This document shows, piece by piece, positions 14,376-22,641 of a stretch of 27,289 nucleotides of DNA. The translations under genes were made by a program, and so were the position numbers. The stretch lies in assembly GCA_034437455.1 (NCBI GenBank), contig DAOTUB010000254.1:1-27289 (forward strand). The letters run 5' to 3'. Numbering within the stretch: position 1 is the stretch's first letter; each line of letters starts with the position of its first letter. The notes below the pieces were generated by a model. That model was not told the DNA's origin. It saw nothing but the letters and a program-made list of their open reading frames with translations, and ran no database searches. This DNA comes from DAOTUB01 sp034437455 (GTDB taxonomy: Bacteria > Chloroflexota > Anaerolineae > B4-G1).

Positions 14376-15638
14376 CTATCCGGAGGCGGAGGAAAGATGC
14401 AGCGTCTCACGGATCGAGCCTAGCAGCGGCAAGCGCACAAAGGCGTCAACGGCGATGGCCGCAAAAAAGACGTACTGTGGGCCGACGTGCTCCCAGATCA
14501 GCCCGCCCATCAGCGGGGCGGGAATGCTCAGCAGGCCGCGGAAGAGACTGACGATGCCGACCCAGCGTCCCATCTGCTCAGCGGGCACGATCTCGGCCGT
14601 CATCGAGGAGGCCAGGGCCATGCTGATACTGTTGAACCCGAATAGCACGCCATAGAACAACAGAAACGGCAACGCCTGCATCTTGGCCGTCGGCGCGAGC
14701 ACCAGGAAGAGATTGGCCGCATACGCCAGAGGGGCCACGGCAAAGAGCAGTTTTTTACGACCGTACCGGTCGGCCAGGCGACCCAACGGGATCGAGGCCA
14801 GCATCGGCACGACAGTGATCGCCATAGAGATGCCGCCCAGCACGAACTCGTCAGCTCCCTTGAACTGGTGCGCGTACAGAGGCATAAACGGCTGCGTCAT
14901 GCTCCAGGGCAGCTCCATGAGAGCCATCACGAACACCAGGCGTATCAAGTCAGGACCGTGCTTAAAGACATCGGTGAATCCTGAGAGAATGTGGCGACGG
15001 TCGCCTGGCGCGCTGCTGGCATAGGAACCACGCAACCGGATCAACAAGACGAAAATCAGCAGAAAGATAACCAGTCGGATCGCGTAAACCGGTCGAAGGC
15101 CGCGCACACTGATGCCGCCGGACAGGGAGATGATCCAGGCTGCCAGGAGCGGCGTGATGATAGCGACAAAGGACGACAACGTCCGGCAAAGCCCACGTCC
15201 GGTGGCGCGCTCCTCATTGGGCAATTCCGCTGCACAGACGACCGTACAAGAGGTGCACGTGATACGCAAGCCCAGATAGTATAGGATGATGCCCGCATAG
15301 AGCCAGATCCAATGGGGAGCGACGAGATAGAACAAGCCCGAGGCGATCAACATCACCGTACCTAGAAGATAGATAGGTTTCAGACTATAGTAGTCAATGA
15401 ACCAGCCAGCAGGCAGCGACACCAGAGCGCCCACTGCATTGCCCACGCTTTCCAACGCGCCCAGTTGCGTCGGGTCAGCCCCCAACAGTGTAGCATAGAT
15501 GGGGTTGTACTGCACAGAGAGACCAGAGGCCACCCCGTGCAACGCCCGGCGTCCCAGCATGAGTCTGAAATTATGCTTCTGGCGTTGGGCAAAACGAACG
15601 ATACGTCGAGGAAAACTTGTCAGTCTTTGTAGGTGCAT
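14376..15638 (-). CDS. Major facilitator superfamily transporter
   Basis: This 420-aa integral membrane protein has about 12 hydrophobic segments in two halves. The MFS motif between helices 2 and 3 appears as GWFIDYYSLKPIYLLG in the first half and, in full, as GRLADRYGRKKLL in the second. A basic N-terminal tail of about 30 residues precedes helix 1. ATG 15638 has a GGAGG about 12 nt upstream, a little far. The substrate is unknown. The gene is alone between two 39-bp direct repeats, and transcription runs toward the selenium operon. Confidence 0.88.
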   Translation of the reverse strand: MHLQRLTSFPRRIVRFAQRQKHNFRLMLGRRALHGVASGLSVQYNPIYATLLGADPTQLGALESVGNAVGALVSLPAGWFIDYYSLKPIYLLGTVMLIASGLFYLVAPHWIWLYAGIILYYLGLRITCTSCTVVCAAELPNEERATGRGLCRTLSSFVAIITPLLAAWIISLSGGISVRGLRPVYAIRLVIFLLIFVLLIRLRGSYASSAPGDRRHILSGFTDVFKHGPDLIRLVFVMALMELPWSMTQPFMPLYAHQFKGADEFVLGGISMAITVVPMLASIPLGRLADRYGRKKLLFAVAPLAYAANLFLVLAPTAKMQALPFLLFYGVLFGFNSISMALASSMTAEIVPAEQMGRWVGIVSLFRGLLSIPAPLMGGLIWEHVGPQYVFFAAIAVDAFVRLPLLGSIRETLHLSSASG

Positions 15639-15677
15639 GAAAAGCGCTCACTCCTCCTCACTCTATCCTCTGGCGCA

Positions 15678-15716
15678 AGCAACGCAAAGCCGCCGCCAGC
15701 ACAAACCAGCGGCGGC
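15678..15716. repeat. 39-bp flanking repeat, copy 2
   Basis: This is the second copy of the repeat found at 14094-14132. It holds a perfect 8-bp palindrome (GCCGCCGC/GCGGCGGC, 15689-15696 and 15709-15716) around a 12-nt loop. It lies in the untranslated region upstream of the MFS gene. Confidence 0.6.
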
Positions 15717-15832
15717 AGTCGGCCCAGAGCAAACACGACCCCATCAAGAGAAAGCAGTCTACCATAAAAGCCAGATAAGCACAAACCAGGGATGCCACGA
15801 GACACGCGGTGCCATTGAGCTGACACTCGCTC

Positions 15833-15861
15833 TTGACAGAGCAATGGAATGGTGCTACTAT
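15833..15861 (+). promoter_or_regulatory. Strong promoter of the M20 amidohydrolase gene
   Basis: TTGACA (15833-15838) and TACTAT (15856-15861) are separated by exactly 17 nt. The expected start is near 15868, followed by GAGGAG 5 nt before the ATG at 15903. This is one of the best sigma-70-type promoters in the window. Confidence 0.8.
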
Positions 15862-15902
15862 GAATCAAGAGTCGTTGGAATTATCTTGTTTGAGGAGACA
15901 AA

Positions 15903-17072
15903 ATGGACGAGAACACCATAGCAGAAACCAAAGCGACGGTTCAAGAGGCGATTGACAAATTACGCCCGCAGTTGATCGGCCTGGCCCTGCAAATTCATCG
16001 CCACCCAGAGATCAAATTTGAGGAGTACAAGGCGTCACAGTGGCTGGCCGAAGCGGCGGGCGAGGCTGGATTCCAGATTGAAAAACCAATTGGAGGATTG
16101 GAGACGGCGTTCCGCGCCACCTACGCTGGAGCAGGAGCAGGTCCGACGATCGCGTTTCTCGCCGAATATGACGCGCTCCCCAAGCTAGGCCACGCTTGTG
16201 GACACAATCTGATCGGTACAGCCAGCCTGGGCGCGGCGCTGGGTATGCGCGAGGTGATGGGCGAGCTTTCCGGCTGTATCCAACTCATCGGAACGCCCGG
16301 CGAAGAGGGAGGCGGCGGCAAAGTCATCCTGGCGGAGGCAGGCGTCTTTGACGATGTGGACGCAGCGATGATGTTCCACCCGGCTAGCAAGACCGCGCTG
16401 TGGAAGCACGCGCTGGCGCGCCGGAAACTTTTCATCGAGTTCTTTGGCAAATCTGCCCACGCCGCGGCCTCGCCAGAGAAAGGCATCAACGCGCTGGACG
16501 CGACTATCCTGACGTTTCAAAACATCAACGCGCTGCGCGAGCACATCCGAGATACCGCCCGCATCCACGGCATCATCACCGACGGAGGCGCAGCGCCCAA
16601 CATCGTGCCCGATTATTCGGCGTCCCTGTTCTACATCCGGGATATGGACGACGACTATTGCGACGAACTACTCGAAAAGGTCAAGAACTGCGCTCGCGGC
16701 GCGGCTCTAGCCACGGGCGCCAGGGTCGAGCTGGATATGCAGGGTGCGTACAAGTCGCTCCAAACAAATATGCCTCTGGCTCAAGCCTTCAAAGCCAACC
16801 TAGAGGCGCTGGGGTGGGAGATTGAGAACGTCGATCCGATGAAGGGCATCGGCTCGACCGATATGGGCGACGTCAGCCACGTCACCGCGACGATTCACCC
16901 CTACCTGAGAATCGGCTCAGACGATCTCGTGGGACATTCTCCCGGGTTTGCCGAGGCGTCCGCCTCCGAGAGAGGACAGCAAGCGATGATCGCTGCCGCC
17001 AAGGCCCTGGCCGCGACGGCAGTGGACGTTTTGCTTCGTCCATCGCTTTTCGCCGCGATTAAAGGAGCTTGA
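15903..17072 (+). CDS. M20-family amidohydrolase/dipeptidase (ACY1L2-like)
   Basis: This 389-aa zinc-dependent hydrolase of the M20 peptidase/aminoacylase group is probably cytoplasmic. The metal site is seen in LAEYDALPKLGHACGHN, in GTPGEEGGGGK (catalytic Glu) and in MFHPAS. The dimerisation/lid domain begins FFGKSAHAAASPEKGINALDA. The overall pattern is closest to the ACY1L2 (PM20D2) branch, which cleaves dipeptides or N-acyl amino acids. The exact substrate is unknown. The start is well supported by promoter and ribosome binding site. It ends 12 nt from a convergent membrane-protein gene. Confidence 0.9.
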   Translation: MDENTIAETKATVQEAIDKLRPQLIGLALQIHRHPEIKFEEYKASQWLAEAAGEAGFQIEKPIGGLETAFRATYAGAGAGPTIAFLAEYDALPKLGHACGHNLIGTASLGAALGMREVMGELSGCIQLIGTPGEEGGGGKVILAEAGVFDDVDAAMMFHPASKTALWKHALARRKLFIEFFGKSAHAAASPEKGINALDATILTFQNINALREHIRDTARIHGIITDGGAAPNIVPDYSASLFYIRDMDDDYCDELLEKVKNCARGAALATGARVELDMQGAYKSLQTNMPLAQAFKANLEALGWEIENVDPMKGIGSTDMGDVSHVTATIHPYLRIGSDDLVGHSPGFAEASASERGQQAMIAAAKALAATAVDVLLRPSLFAAIKGA

Positions 17073-17084
17073 AATAACAGGCCT

Positions 17085-17801
17085 TTACCACACAAAACTC
17101 AAGAGCAACGCAAAGAATAGAATATAGACGAGATTGAACCCCGCACCCTGGACGTATTTCACGATCCGCAGCGGAACCACGCGTCGCGCGAGGAGCATGT
17201 AGACGACGGTCATCAGCACTGGATTCATGAGCGCCATCCACAGAGGCAGCGCCGTCGTCCCCTGCAAGACTGCGACGACGTACCACGCAGAGGTCACCAG
17301 GGCCAGCACAAAGAACACCACGTAGGAAAAGATCAACACCCGCAACATCCGGTAGACGATGTCTCCCAGTTGAGCTTTGAACGGGCCATCGGCGGCATTC
17401 CAGGCGTGCACGCTGCCTCCAAAGTAGATGAATGAGCCGTGGATGAACGCGCCTATCGGATACCCTGCCAACCACAGCAAGGCTGGGGGAACAGAGAACC
17501 AGGGACCCGCCGGCGCCAGGGCGTGATAAAGAACCCACACGCCCGACATCACAAAGGGAGTCATACAGACGCCCAGCAAGCCGCCCAACCGCAACCGCTT
17601 CCAGGGCATCTTGGACATGCACGTGAGGATACCGGCCCGACGTTTCCACCGCTCGCTCGTCTCGAAATCGACGGCGGTAGCTGGAATCTCTTGCAGAGGG
17701 CCAATGTTGTAGGCCAACAGCAACACGTCGGCGATGGCATAGAGCACAGCGCCGACAAGAGTAACCACACCAGCCAGATGAATCGTCGTCTCTATCGTCA
17801 T
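17085..17801 (-). CDS. Integral membrane protein of unknown function
   Basis: This 238-aa protein has about seven hydrophobic segments and a charged loop near residues 45-70. Small residues and Trp/Tyr cluster in APAGPWFSVPPALLWLAGYPIGAFIHG. It may belong to the DUF6796-type membrane families, but I am not certain. ATG 17801 has GGAGG just upstream. Another frame of similar length on the same strand (17059-17814) has no such features and is a shadow. It follows the ABC exporter genes on the same strand after a repeat element. Confidence 0.7.
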   Translation of the reverse strand: MTIETTIHLAGVVTLVGAVLYAIADVLLLAYNIGPLQEIPATAVDFETSERWKRRAGILTCMSKMPWKRLRLGGLLGVCMTPFVMSGVWVLYHALAPAGPWFSVPPALLWLAGYPIGAFIHGSFIYFGGSVHAWNAADGPFKAQLGDIVYRMLRVLIFSYVVFFVLALVTSAWYVVAVLQGTTALPLWMALMNPVLMTVVYMLLARRVVPLRIVKYVQGAGFNLVYILFFALLLSFVW

Positions 17802-17837
17802 TTCTATCCTCCAAAAGCGCTCATTGTGGCCAGGGAA

Positions 17838-17876
17838 GTAGTCGCGGTTTCCATACCGCGCAATGGAAAGCGCTAC
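17838..17876. repeat. Palindromic repeat with GTAG...CTAC ends
   Basis: A hairpin CGCGGT/ACCGCG (17843-17848, 17855-17860) lies between terminal GTAG and CTAC. The right end supplies the TAG stop codon (17875-17873) of the exporter gene, as in the repeat at 2920-2970. Confidence 0.6.
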
Positions 17877-19690
17877 TCAACTGGCTGGGCAGGCGCTTTG
17901 TCAGCCCATTGACGTTGGTAGAGCCGCTGATAGGTGGGATTGCTGGCGACGAGGTCCTCGTGGCGCCCCTGCCCCACGATCCGTCCATCCTCGACCACCA
18001 CGATCCGGTCCGCCTGGCGCAGCGTCGAAAAGCGGTGAGCGATGATCACGGTGGTGCGCCCACGGCGGATCTCGTCCATAGCCCGTTGGATCAGGGCCTC
18101 GGTGTGAGCGTCCACGTTCGCCGTCGCCTCATCCAGGACCAAGATCCTGGGATCGGCCAGCAAGGCGCGGGCAAAGGCCGCCAGTTGCCGCTGCCCGCCC
18201 GATAGCATCGCGCCCAGCTCGCCCACCTGGCTGTCATAGCCGTGAGGCAATCGGGCGATAAAGTCGTGCGCCTGCGCGCGGCGGGCGGCCGCCTCGACCT
18301 GCGCGTTGTCGGCCCGTGGATCGCCGTAGCGAATGTTCTCGCGGATCGTGTCGGCGAACAGGAACACGTCCTGCGGCAAGAGCGTCACCAGCCGGCGCAG
18401 GTCGGCAGACCCGATCTGGCGCACGTCTATCCCGTCGATGCGCACGGCGCCCTCCCGCACGTCGTACAGCCGGGCCAGCAGCCGGGCGATGGTGCTCTTG
18501 CCCGCGCCGGTCGCGCCGACCAGGGCGATCGTCTCGCCGGCGCCCACCTCGAGGCTCAGGTTGCGCAGCACCGGCTCGTCGCCGTAGCCAAAGGTGACGT
18601 GATCGAACGTGACGCGGCCCTCGAATCCATCCGCCGGCCGCGCGGGCTGCGCCGGCTCGGCGATCTCTGGCTGACGCGCCATATAGTCGGCGATGCGGTC
18701 CAGCGAGGCGGCCGCGGCCTGGAAGGTGTTATAGACCAGGCTCAGCTCGCGCAGCGGCCCAAAGAAGCGGTAGACATAGCCCAGAAAGGCCAGCAGCACG
18801 CCGACGGTGAGCGCCCCGCCGGCGACCAGCGCGCCGCCATAGCCCAGCACCAGCGCGACGCCCAGCATGTTGGTCACCGTCATGGTGGGGAACACGGCCG
18901 CAAAGAGCAGGCCTGTGCGCAGATTGGCCCTCATGTTGCGCAGGCTCAGGCTCTCGAACTGCTCCACGGTGAACGACTCGCGCGAGAGCGATTGGACGAC
19001 GCGCATCCCCGCCACGCCCTGCTCCACGCCCGTGTTCACCTCGGCCAGCGCTTGCTGCGCCTGCCGGTAGGCGCGCCGCATCTGTTTGCCCAGATAGCCC
19101 ATGCTCACCAGCACCACCGGGACCGAGATCAGCGTGACCAGCGTCAGGCGCAGGTCGAGCAGCGCCATGATGGCGACGATGCCGGTCAGCGAGAGCAGGT
19201 CGTTGACCAGGTTGAGCGCGCCCCCGGAGGCGATCTCGGCCAGCGCGTTGACGTCGTTGGTCAGGCGGGACGTGATCTGCCCGATCCGCTCCCGCTCGTG
19301 AAAGGCGACCGGCTGCCGCAGCACGTGGGCGTAGAGGTCGCGCCGGATGGCGTGGACGACGTGCTGCCCCACCCAGGTCGAGAGGACGCCCTGCCAATAG
19401 CTCGCCAGCCAGTAGACGCCGTTCAGCGCCAGGTAGAGCAGCGCGACCAGCGCCAGGCCGCGCGCGTCGCGCCGGGCGATGTGGGTGTCGACGGCCACCT
19501 TGGTCAGGTAGGGCATGGCCAGCGTGGTCGCCGTCACGACCAGCGTGGCCGCCAGCGCCAGCGCCAGCCGGCCCTTTTGCGCCCGCACGTATTTCCACAG
19601 TATTCCCAGCGCCTGCCGGTCCAGGTTCGAGAGGCGAAAGGGCTCCTCCTGCCCCTGCATACGGGTCATGAATCCACCGCGGATGGTCAT
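17873..19690 (-). CDS. ABC exporter, second half-transporter
   Basis: This 605-aa fused membrane/ATPase half-transporter has a six-helix type 1 exporter domain (about 25-335). Its ATPase domain carries Walker A (GATGAGKST), the Q-loop (LLPQDVFLF), the signature (LSGGQRQLA), Walker B (ILVLDEATANVD) and the switch His (IIAHR). All catalytic residues are present. ATG 19690 overlaps the stop of the first subunit gene (ATGA) and has AGGAGGTG upstream. It almost certainly forms a heterodimer with the product of 19687-21621. The substrate is unknown; lipids, drugs or peptides are typical. The stop codon lies in a repeat. Confidence 0.92.
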   Translation of the reverse strand: MTIRGGFMTRMQGQEEPFRLSNLDRQALGILWKYVRAQKGRLALALAATLVVTATTLAMPYLTKVAVDTHIARRDARGLALVALLYLALNGVYWLASYWQGVLSTWVGQHVVHAIRRDLYAHVLRQPVAFHERERIGQITSRLTNDVNALAEIASGGALNLVNDLLSLTGIVAIMALLDLRLTLVTLISVPVVLVSMGYLGKQMRRAYRQAQQALAEVNTGVEQGVAGMRVVQSLSRESFTVEQFESLSLRNMRANLRTGLLFAAVFPTMTVTNMLGVALVLGYGGALVAGGALTVGVLLAFLGYVYRFFGPLRELSLVYNTFQAAAASLDRIADYMARQPEIAEPAQPARPADGFEGRVTFDHVTFGYGDEPVLRNLSLEVGAGETIALVGATGAGKSTIARLLARLYDVREGAVRIDGIDVRQIGSADLRRLVTLLPQDVFLFADTIRENIRYGDPRADNAQVEAAARRAQAHDFIARLPHGYDSQVGELGAMLSGGQRQLAAFARALLADPRILVLDEATANVDAHTEALIQRAMDEIRRGRTTVIIAHRFSTLRQADRIVVVEDGRIVGQGRHEDLVASNPTYQRLYQRQWADKAPAQPVE

Positions 19691-21621
19691 CGTACACCTC
19701 CTTGTGCCAGCTCTCCCGCCGCCAGCGTCTCGGCCTGGAATTGGAGCGTATAGACCTGGCGGTAAAAGCCGCCCGCCGCCAGGAGCGCCTCGTGGGCCGA
19801 CCGCTCCGGCGTGGAGCGCGCCCGCTCGACGATGCGCCCCTCGCGCAGCACCAGGATCTGGTCGGCCTGCTGCACGGTCCACAGCCGGTGGGCGATGACA
19901 AAGGTCGTCCGCCCGGCGCGCACCTCGCCCAGCGCCTGCTGCATACGCCGCTCGGTGTCGGCGTCCACGCTGGCGGTCGGCTCGTCCAGGATCAGGATGC
20001 GCGGGTCGGTGAGCAGCACGCGCGCCAGCGCGATGCGTTGCTTTTGCCCGCCCGAGAGCCGCACGCCCCGCTCGCCGACGGGCGTGCCATAGCCCAGGGG
20101 CAGGGATTGGATAAAGTCGTCCATCTGCACCACGCGCGCCGCCCACGCGATCTCGCGCTGCGTGGCGTGGGGAGCGCCGTAGGCGATGTTATCGCCGATG
20201 GAGGCGTCGAATAGAAAGACGGTCTGCAGGGCGATGCCGATGGCGTCGCGCAGGCTCTTGACCGTGACCCCGGTGACGTCGTGGCCGTCGATGGTGATGC
20301 GCCCCTGCTGCGGCTCGTAGAAGCGGGGCAGGAGATGCACCAGCGTCGTCTTGCCCGCGCCGGAGGGTCCCACCAGCGCCACCGTCTCGCCCGGCGCGGC
20401 CTCCAGGTCGACGTCGCGCAGGGCATGCGCATCGGCGCCGGCATCGTAGGTAAAGCTGACCCCCTCGAAGCGCACGCGCCCCTCGACCGGGGGCAGGGGG
20501 TAGGCGCCCGGCGCGTCCTGTACGTCGGGCTGTGTGTCGAGCACCTCGAACACCCGCTCGGCGGCTGCCAGCGCCTGCATCACCACGTTGAGCATCATGC
20601 CGGTCTGGCGGATGGGGCGCAGCAGCATCTGGATGTAGGTGGCGAAACCGATCAGCGTGCCCAGCGAGATCGCGCCGGCGATCACGTTTCGCCCGCCGAC
20701 CCACAGCACCAACGCCGTCCCCACGCCCATCACGACGCTGGCGTAGGGCATCCACAGCGAGGCGATGCGCGCGGTCTCGAGGTTGGCCTGCAAGACCCTC
20801 TCGCTCTGCCGGCCGGCCCGTTCCCGCTCGAACGATTCGCGGCCAAAGAGCTTGACGACCAGGATGCCGGCCAGGCTCTCCTGCAACACGCCCGTCAGCG
20901 CCGCGAGCTGGCGCTGGACGCGCCGCCAGGCCGGGCGCACCTGACGCGCGTAGGCCCACATACCCAGGGCGATCAGGGGCAGCAGCCCCAGGTAGGCCAG
21001 GCCCAGCCGCCAATCCCAGGCGATCAGCACCCCCAGGATGCCGACCAGGATCAGCAAGTTGGTCAGCACGATGACGGCCGCCCGCCCGAAAAAGTTGTTC
21101 AGCACGTCCACGTCGGCCGTGACGCGCGACATGAGGTCGCCCGTGCGCGCCCGGTCGTAGAAAGAGAACGAGAGCCGGCTGAGGCGCCGAAAGACGGCGT
21201 TGCGCAGATCAAAGGCGATGCGCTGGCCGGTGTAGGCGGTCAGATAGAGGCGCAAAAAGTCGATGCCCCCCTGTACCAACGAAAGGGCCAGCAGCCCGCC
21301 GGCGGCCCACCAGATCTTTTCCGTCTGTCCCTCCAGAATGAAGCGGTCGACCGCCAGGCGGATGATCCACGGCGGGGCCAGCTCGACGGCCGTGGTCGCC
21401 AGGGCCGCCAGGACGACGCCGGTCAGGATCAGCGCGTGGGGCCGCATGTAGCCGAGCAAGCGGCGCAGGATGGGCCACACCGGGCCGGATGGTCCTGGCT
21501 TGCCGCTTGGGCGACCGCCGCCGGCGCCTCTCCCCGGCGCTCCACGCCCTTCTTTGCCTGGAGGCCCGGCCTGCCCGCGCCCTCTACCGGCCTGCGCCGG
21601 AGGTTTCGATGTTTTGTTCAT
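19687..21621 (-). CDS. ABC exporter, first half-transporter with Gly/Pro-rich N-terminus
   Basis: This 644-aa half-transporter begins with about 47 residues that are almost only Gly, Pro, Arg, Lys and Ala, a basic disordered tail. A six-helix exporter domain follows (about 50-360), then an ATPase domain: GPSGAGKTT, ALQTVFLFD, LSGGQKQRIA, ILILDEPTASVD and VIAHR. Both half-transporters look catalytically complete. ATG 21621 is the natural first Met. It lies 115 nt after the 49-aa Cys-rich gene and may be in one operon with the ArsR-type regulator. The basic tail could touch the membrane or RNA; this is a guess. Confidence 0.92.
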   Translation of the reverse strand: MNKTSKPPAQAGRGRGQAGPPGKEGRGAPGRGAGGGRPSGKPGPSGPVWPILRRLLGYMRPHALILTGVVLAALATTAVELAPPWIIRLAVDRFILEGQTEKIWWAAGGLLALSLVQGGIDFLRLYLTAYTGQRIAFDLRNAVFRRLSRLSFSFYDRARTGDLMSRVTADVDVLNNFFGRAAVIVLTNLLILVGILGVLIAWDWRLGLAYLGLLPLIALGMWAYARQVRPAWRRVQRQLAALTGVLQESLAGILVVKLFGRESFERERAGRQSERVLQANLETARIASLWMPYASVVMGVGTALVLWVGGRNVIAGAISLGTLIGFATYIQMLLRPIRQTGMMLNVVMQALAAAERVFEVLDTQPDVQDAPGAYPLPPVEGRVRFEGVSFTYDAGADAHALRDVDLEAAPGETVALVGPSGAGKTTLVHLLPRFYEPQQGRITIDGHDVTGVTVKSLRDAIGIALQTVFLFDASIGDNIAYGAPHATQREIAWAARVVQMDDFIQSLPLGYGTPVGERGVRLSGGQKQRIALARVLLTDPRILILDEPTASVDADTERRMQQALGEVRAGRTTFVIAHRLWTVQQADQILVLREGRIVERARSTPERSAHEALLAAGGFYRQVYTLQFQAETLAAGELAQGGVR

Positions 21622-21689
21622 TCACATACTCCCCAACGATAAACCCAACAAGACGGACCTGTCCAACTCTCGCTAGCGAGCAAGCGGTG

Positions 21690-21720
21690 GGCCGTCGAGA
21701 GATTCAATCCCTCGACGGCC
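21690..21720. repeat. Hairpin between the Cys-rich gene and the ABC exporter
   Basis: GGCCGTCGAG (21690-21699) and CTCGACGGCC (21711-21720) pair perfectly around an 11-nt loop. It is not followed by a T-run on the minus strand. It may reduce read-through or protect the upstream mRNA end. Confidence 0.6.
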
Positions 21721-21736
21721 AATTTCCCGTCGCGCG

Positions 21737-21886
21737 CTATGCTTTTGCGTGAGAACACTGTCTGTTCCCGCTCTCACATGGGTGCCCCTCGGCATTCTCG
21801 CCGTGGCACTCGCGGATCTGTTCCGGCGTGCACTCCTTCGGGTCTCGCTGCTCCCCTGGGTGCGTACAGCCACACTTTTCACACAT
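21737..21886 (-). CDS. 49-aa Cys-rich, metallothionein-like small protein
   Basis: From ATG 21886, with GGAGGTG 6 nt upstream, a 49-aa protein begins MCEKCGCTHPGEQ. It has seven Cys (2, 5, 7, 19, 27, 37, 44) and four His (9, 28, 35, 46), enough to bind one or more metal ions. It starts 17 nt after the stop of an ArsR-type regulator, so co-transcription is very likely. I do not recognise a named family. The pattern suggests a metal-binding or zinc-ribbon-like protein. A frame of 69 codons on the same strand overlaps it, but that frame has no ribosome binding site and odd Arg/Ser composition. Confidence 0.75.
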   Translation of the reverse strand: MCEKCGCTHPGEQRDPKECTPEQIRECHGENAEGHPCESGNRQCSHAKA

Positions 21887-21903
21887 CGCGCTCACCTCCT
21901 TTT

Positions 21904-22218
21904 TCAATTGATCTCTACGAACAATGCCGTTCCCAATAACTCGCGCGCCAGGTCCTGGTAGACAGCCAGCCGGTCTTGATCCAAAAAGTAGTGGATGCGG
22001 TAGCCGCGCCTCTTCCCGCGCACCAATCCCAGGTCCTTGAGCACGCGCAGGTGTTGAGACACGTTCGAGGCCGTCGTCTCCAGCTCACCGGCCAGGCGGC
22101 CCACACACAGCGCGTTTCCCGGCTCCTGCTGGGCCAGCAGGGTTACCAGGCGCAGCCGGGTTTCGTCTCCCAGGGCCTTGAAGAAACGGGCCAGATCGTG
22201 TGTCTCGGTCATTGCCAT
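21904..22218 (-). CDS. ArsR/SmtB-family repressor
   Basis: This winged-helix regulator of 104 aa from ATG 22218 (102 aa if 22212) has LARFFKALGDETRLRLVTLL, then the recognition helix ETTASNVSQHLRVLKDLGLV and the wing KRRGYRIHYFLD. A Cys lies in ALCVGRLA, where metal-sensing members have ELCVCDL, so metal sensing is possible but only one Cys is there. The start is set by the promoter at 22247-22275; a longer frame from 22362 would begin upstream of that promoter. It is followed by the Cys-rich protein and the ABC exporter, likely targets with its own promoter. Confidence 0.9.
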   Translation of the reverse strand: MAMTETHDLARFFKALGDETRLRLVTLLAQQEPGNALCVGRLAGELETTASNVSQHLRVLKDLGLVRGKRRGYRIHYFLDQDRLAVYQDLARELLGTALFVEIN

Positions 22219-22246
22219 AACTTTAATTAAGCAAGTACTAAATTGA

Positions 22247-22275
22247 ATTATAGCACGACGTTTCCATTTCGTCAA
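22247..22275 (-). promoter_or_regulatory. Promoter of the ArsR operon
   Basis: On the minus strand TTGACG (22275-22270) and TATAAT (22252-22247) are separated by 17 nt. AT-rich imperfect dyad sequence follows (about 22220-22246), a likely place for the repressor to bind. The leader is short, about 22 nt, with no clear Shine-Dalgarno. Confidence 0.8.
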
Positions 22276-22322
22276 GCCAGGGCGAGGGCTGCTGTTTACC
22301 GATGCTACTGGACACTGGAAAT

Positions 22323-22351
22323 TTGACAACACCCTGATTGTATGATATAGT
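22323..22351 (+). promoter_or_regulatory. Promoter of the cobalamin-riboswitch operon
   Basis: TTGACA (22323-22328) and TATAGT (22346-22351) are separated by 17 nt. The expected start near 22358 places the whole aptamer in the transcript. It is divergent from the ArsR promoter 48 nt away. Confidence 0.8.
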
Positions 22352-22379
22352 CGCACGCACAATCACATATATTGCCGTA

Positions 22380-22556
22380 GCAGAGGTGCCCCAAAGCCCG
22401 GAAGCGAGGGGTGCAAGAGGGGAAGCCGGTGGTGCGTGCGACGCATGCCGAGTCCGGCGCTGTCCCGCAACTGTAAGAACAGTGGATTTCAAGACATTAA
22501 CGGATGAATCCGTTGTTGTCCTTAATCCGAGTTCAAGCCAGAGTACCCGCCTCTGC
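22380..22556 (+). promoter_or_regulatory. Cobalamin riboswitch aptamer
   Basis: The outer stem GCAGAGG (22380-22386) pairs with CCTCTGC (22550-22556). Inside are the conserved segments GGGGAAGCCGGTG, CCGGCGCTGTCCCGCAACTGTA and the B12 box AAGCCAGAGTACCCGCC (22535-22551). These are the hallmarks of the adenosylcobalamin-type riboswitch. It lies between a good promoter and a leader ORF plus terminator, so it should lower expression of the downstream operon when B12 is plentiful. Confidence 0.95.
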
Positions 22557-22596
22557 CGCTGCACACACATTACCCTTCGCGGAAAGGAGGTGGTGC

Positions 22597-22641
22597 ATGA
22601 AGAGGCCAGCAGCAAAAACAGCCCTTCCCCAACCAACGTAA
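22597..22641 (+). CDS. 14-aa leader ORF overlapping the riboswitch terminator
   Basis: AAAGGAGG is followed 6 nt later by ATG 22597 and a 14-codon frame (MKRPAAKTALPQPT) ending in TAA at 22639-22641. The frame covers the whole 5' arm of the terminator hairpin and its stop falls in the loop. A translating ribosome would therefore block the hairpin. The strong ribosome binding site suggests real translation, though the ORF is too short for coding statistics. Confidence 0.5.
   Translation: MKRPAAKTALPQPT

Noticed and set aside
17059..17814. 251-codon frame overlapping the membrane protein gene
   Set aside because: It has Arg/Cys/Ser-rich composition without domain or membrane pattern and is an out-of-frame shadow of the 238-aa protein.
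18242..19753. 503-codon plus-strand frame
   Set aside because: It is antisense to the ABC exporter genes, with His/Arg/Gln-rich shadow composition and no recognisable domain.
21673..21882. 69-codon frame over the Cys-rich small gene
   Set aside because: It has no ribosome binding site and Arg/Ser-rich composition. The overlapping 49-aa frame has a strong site and an ordered Cys pattern.
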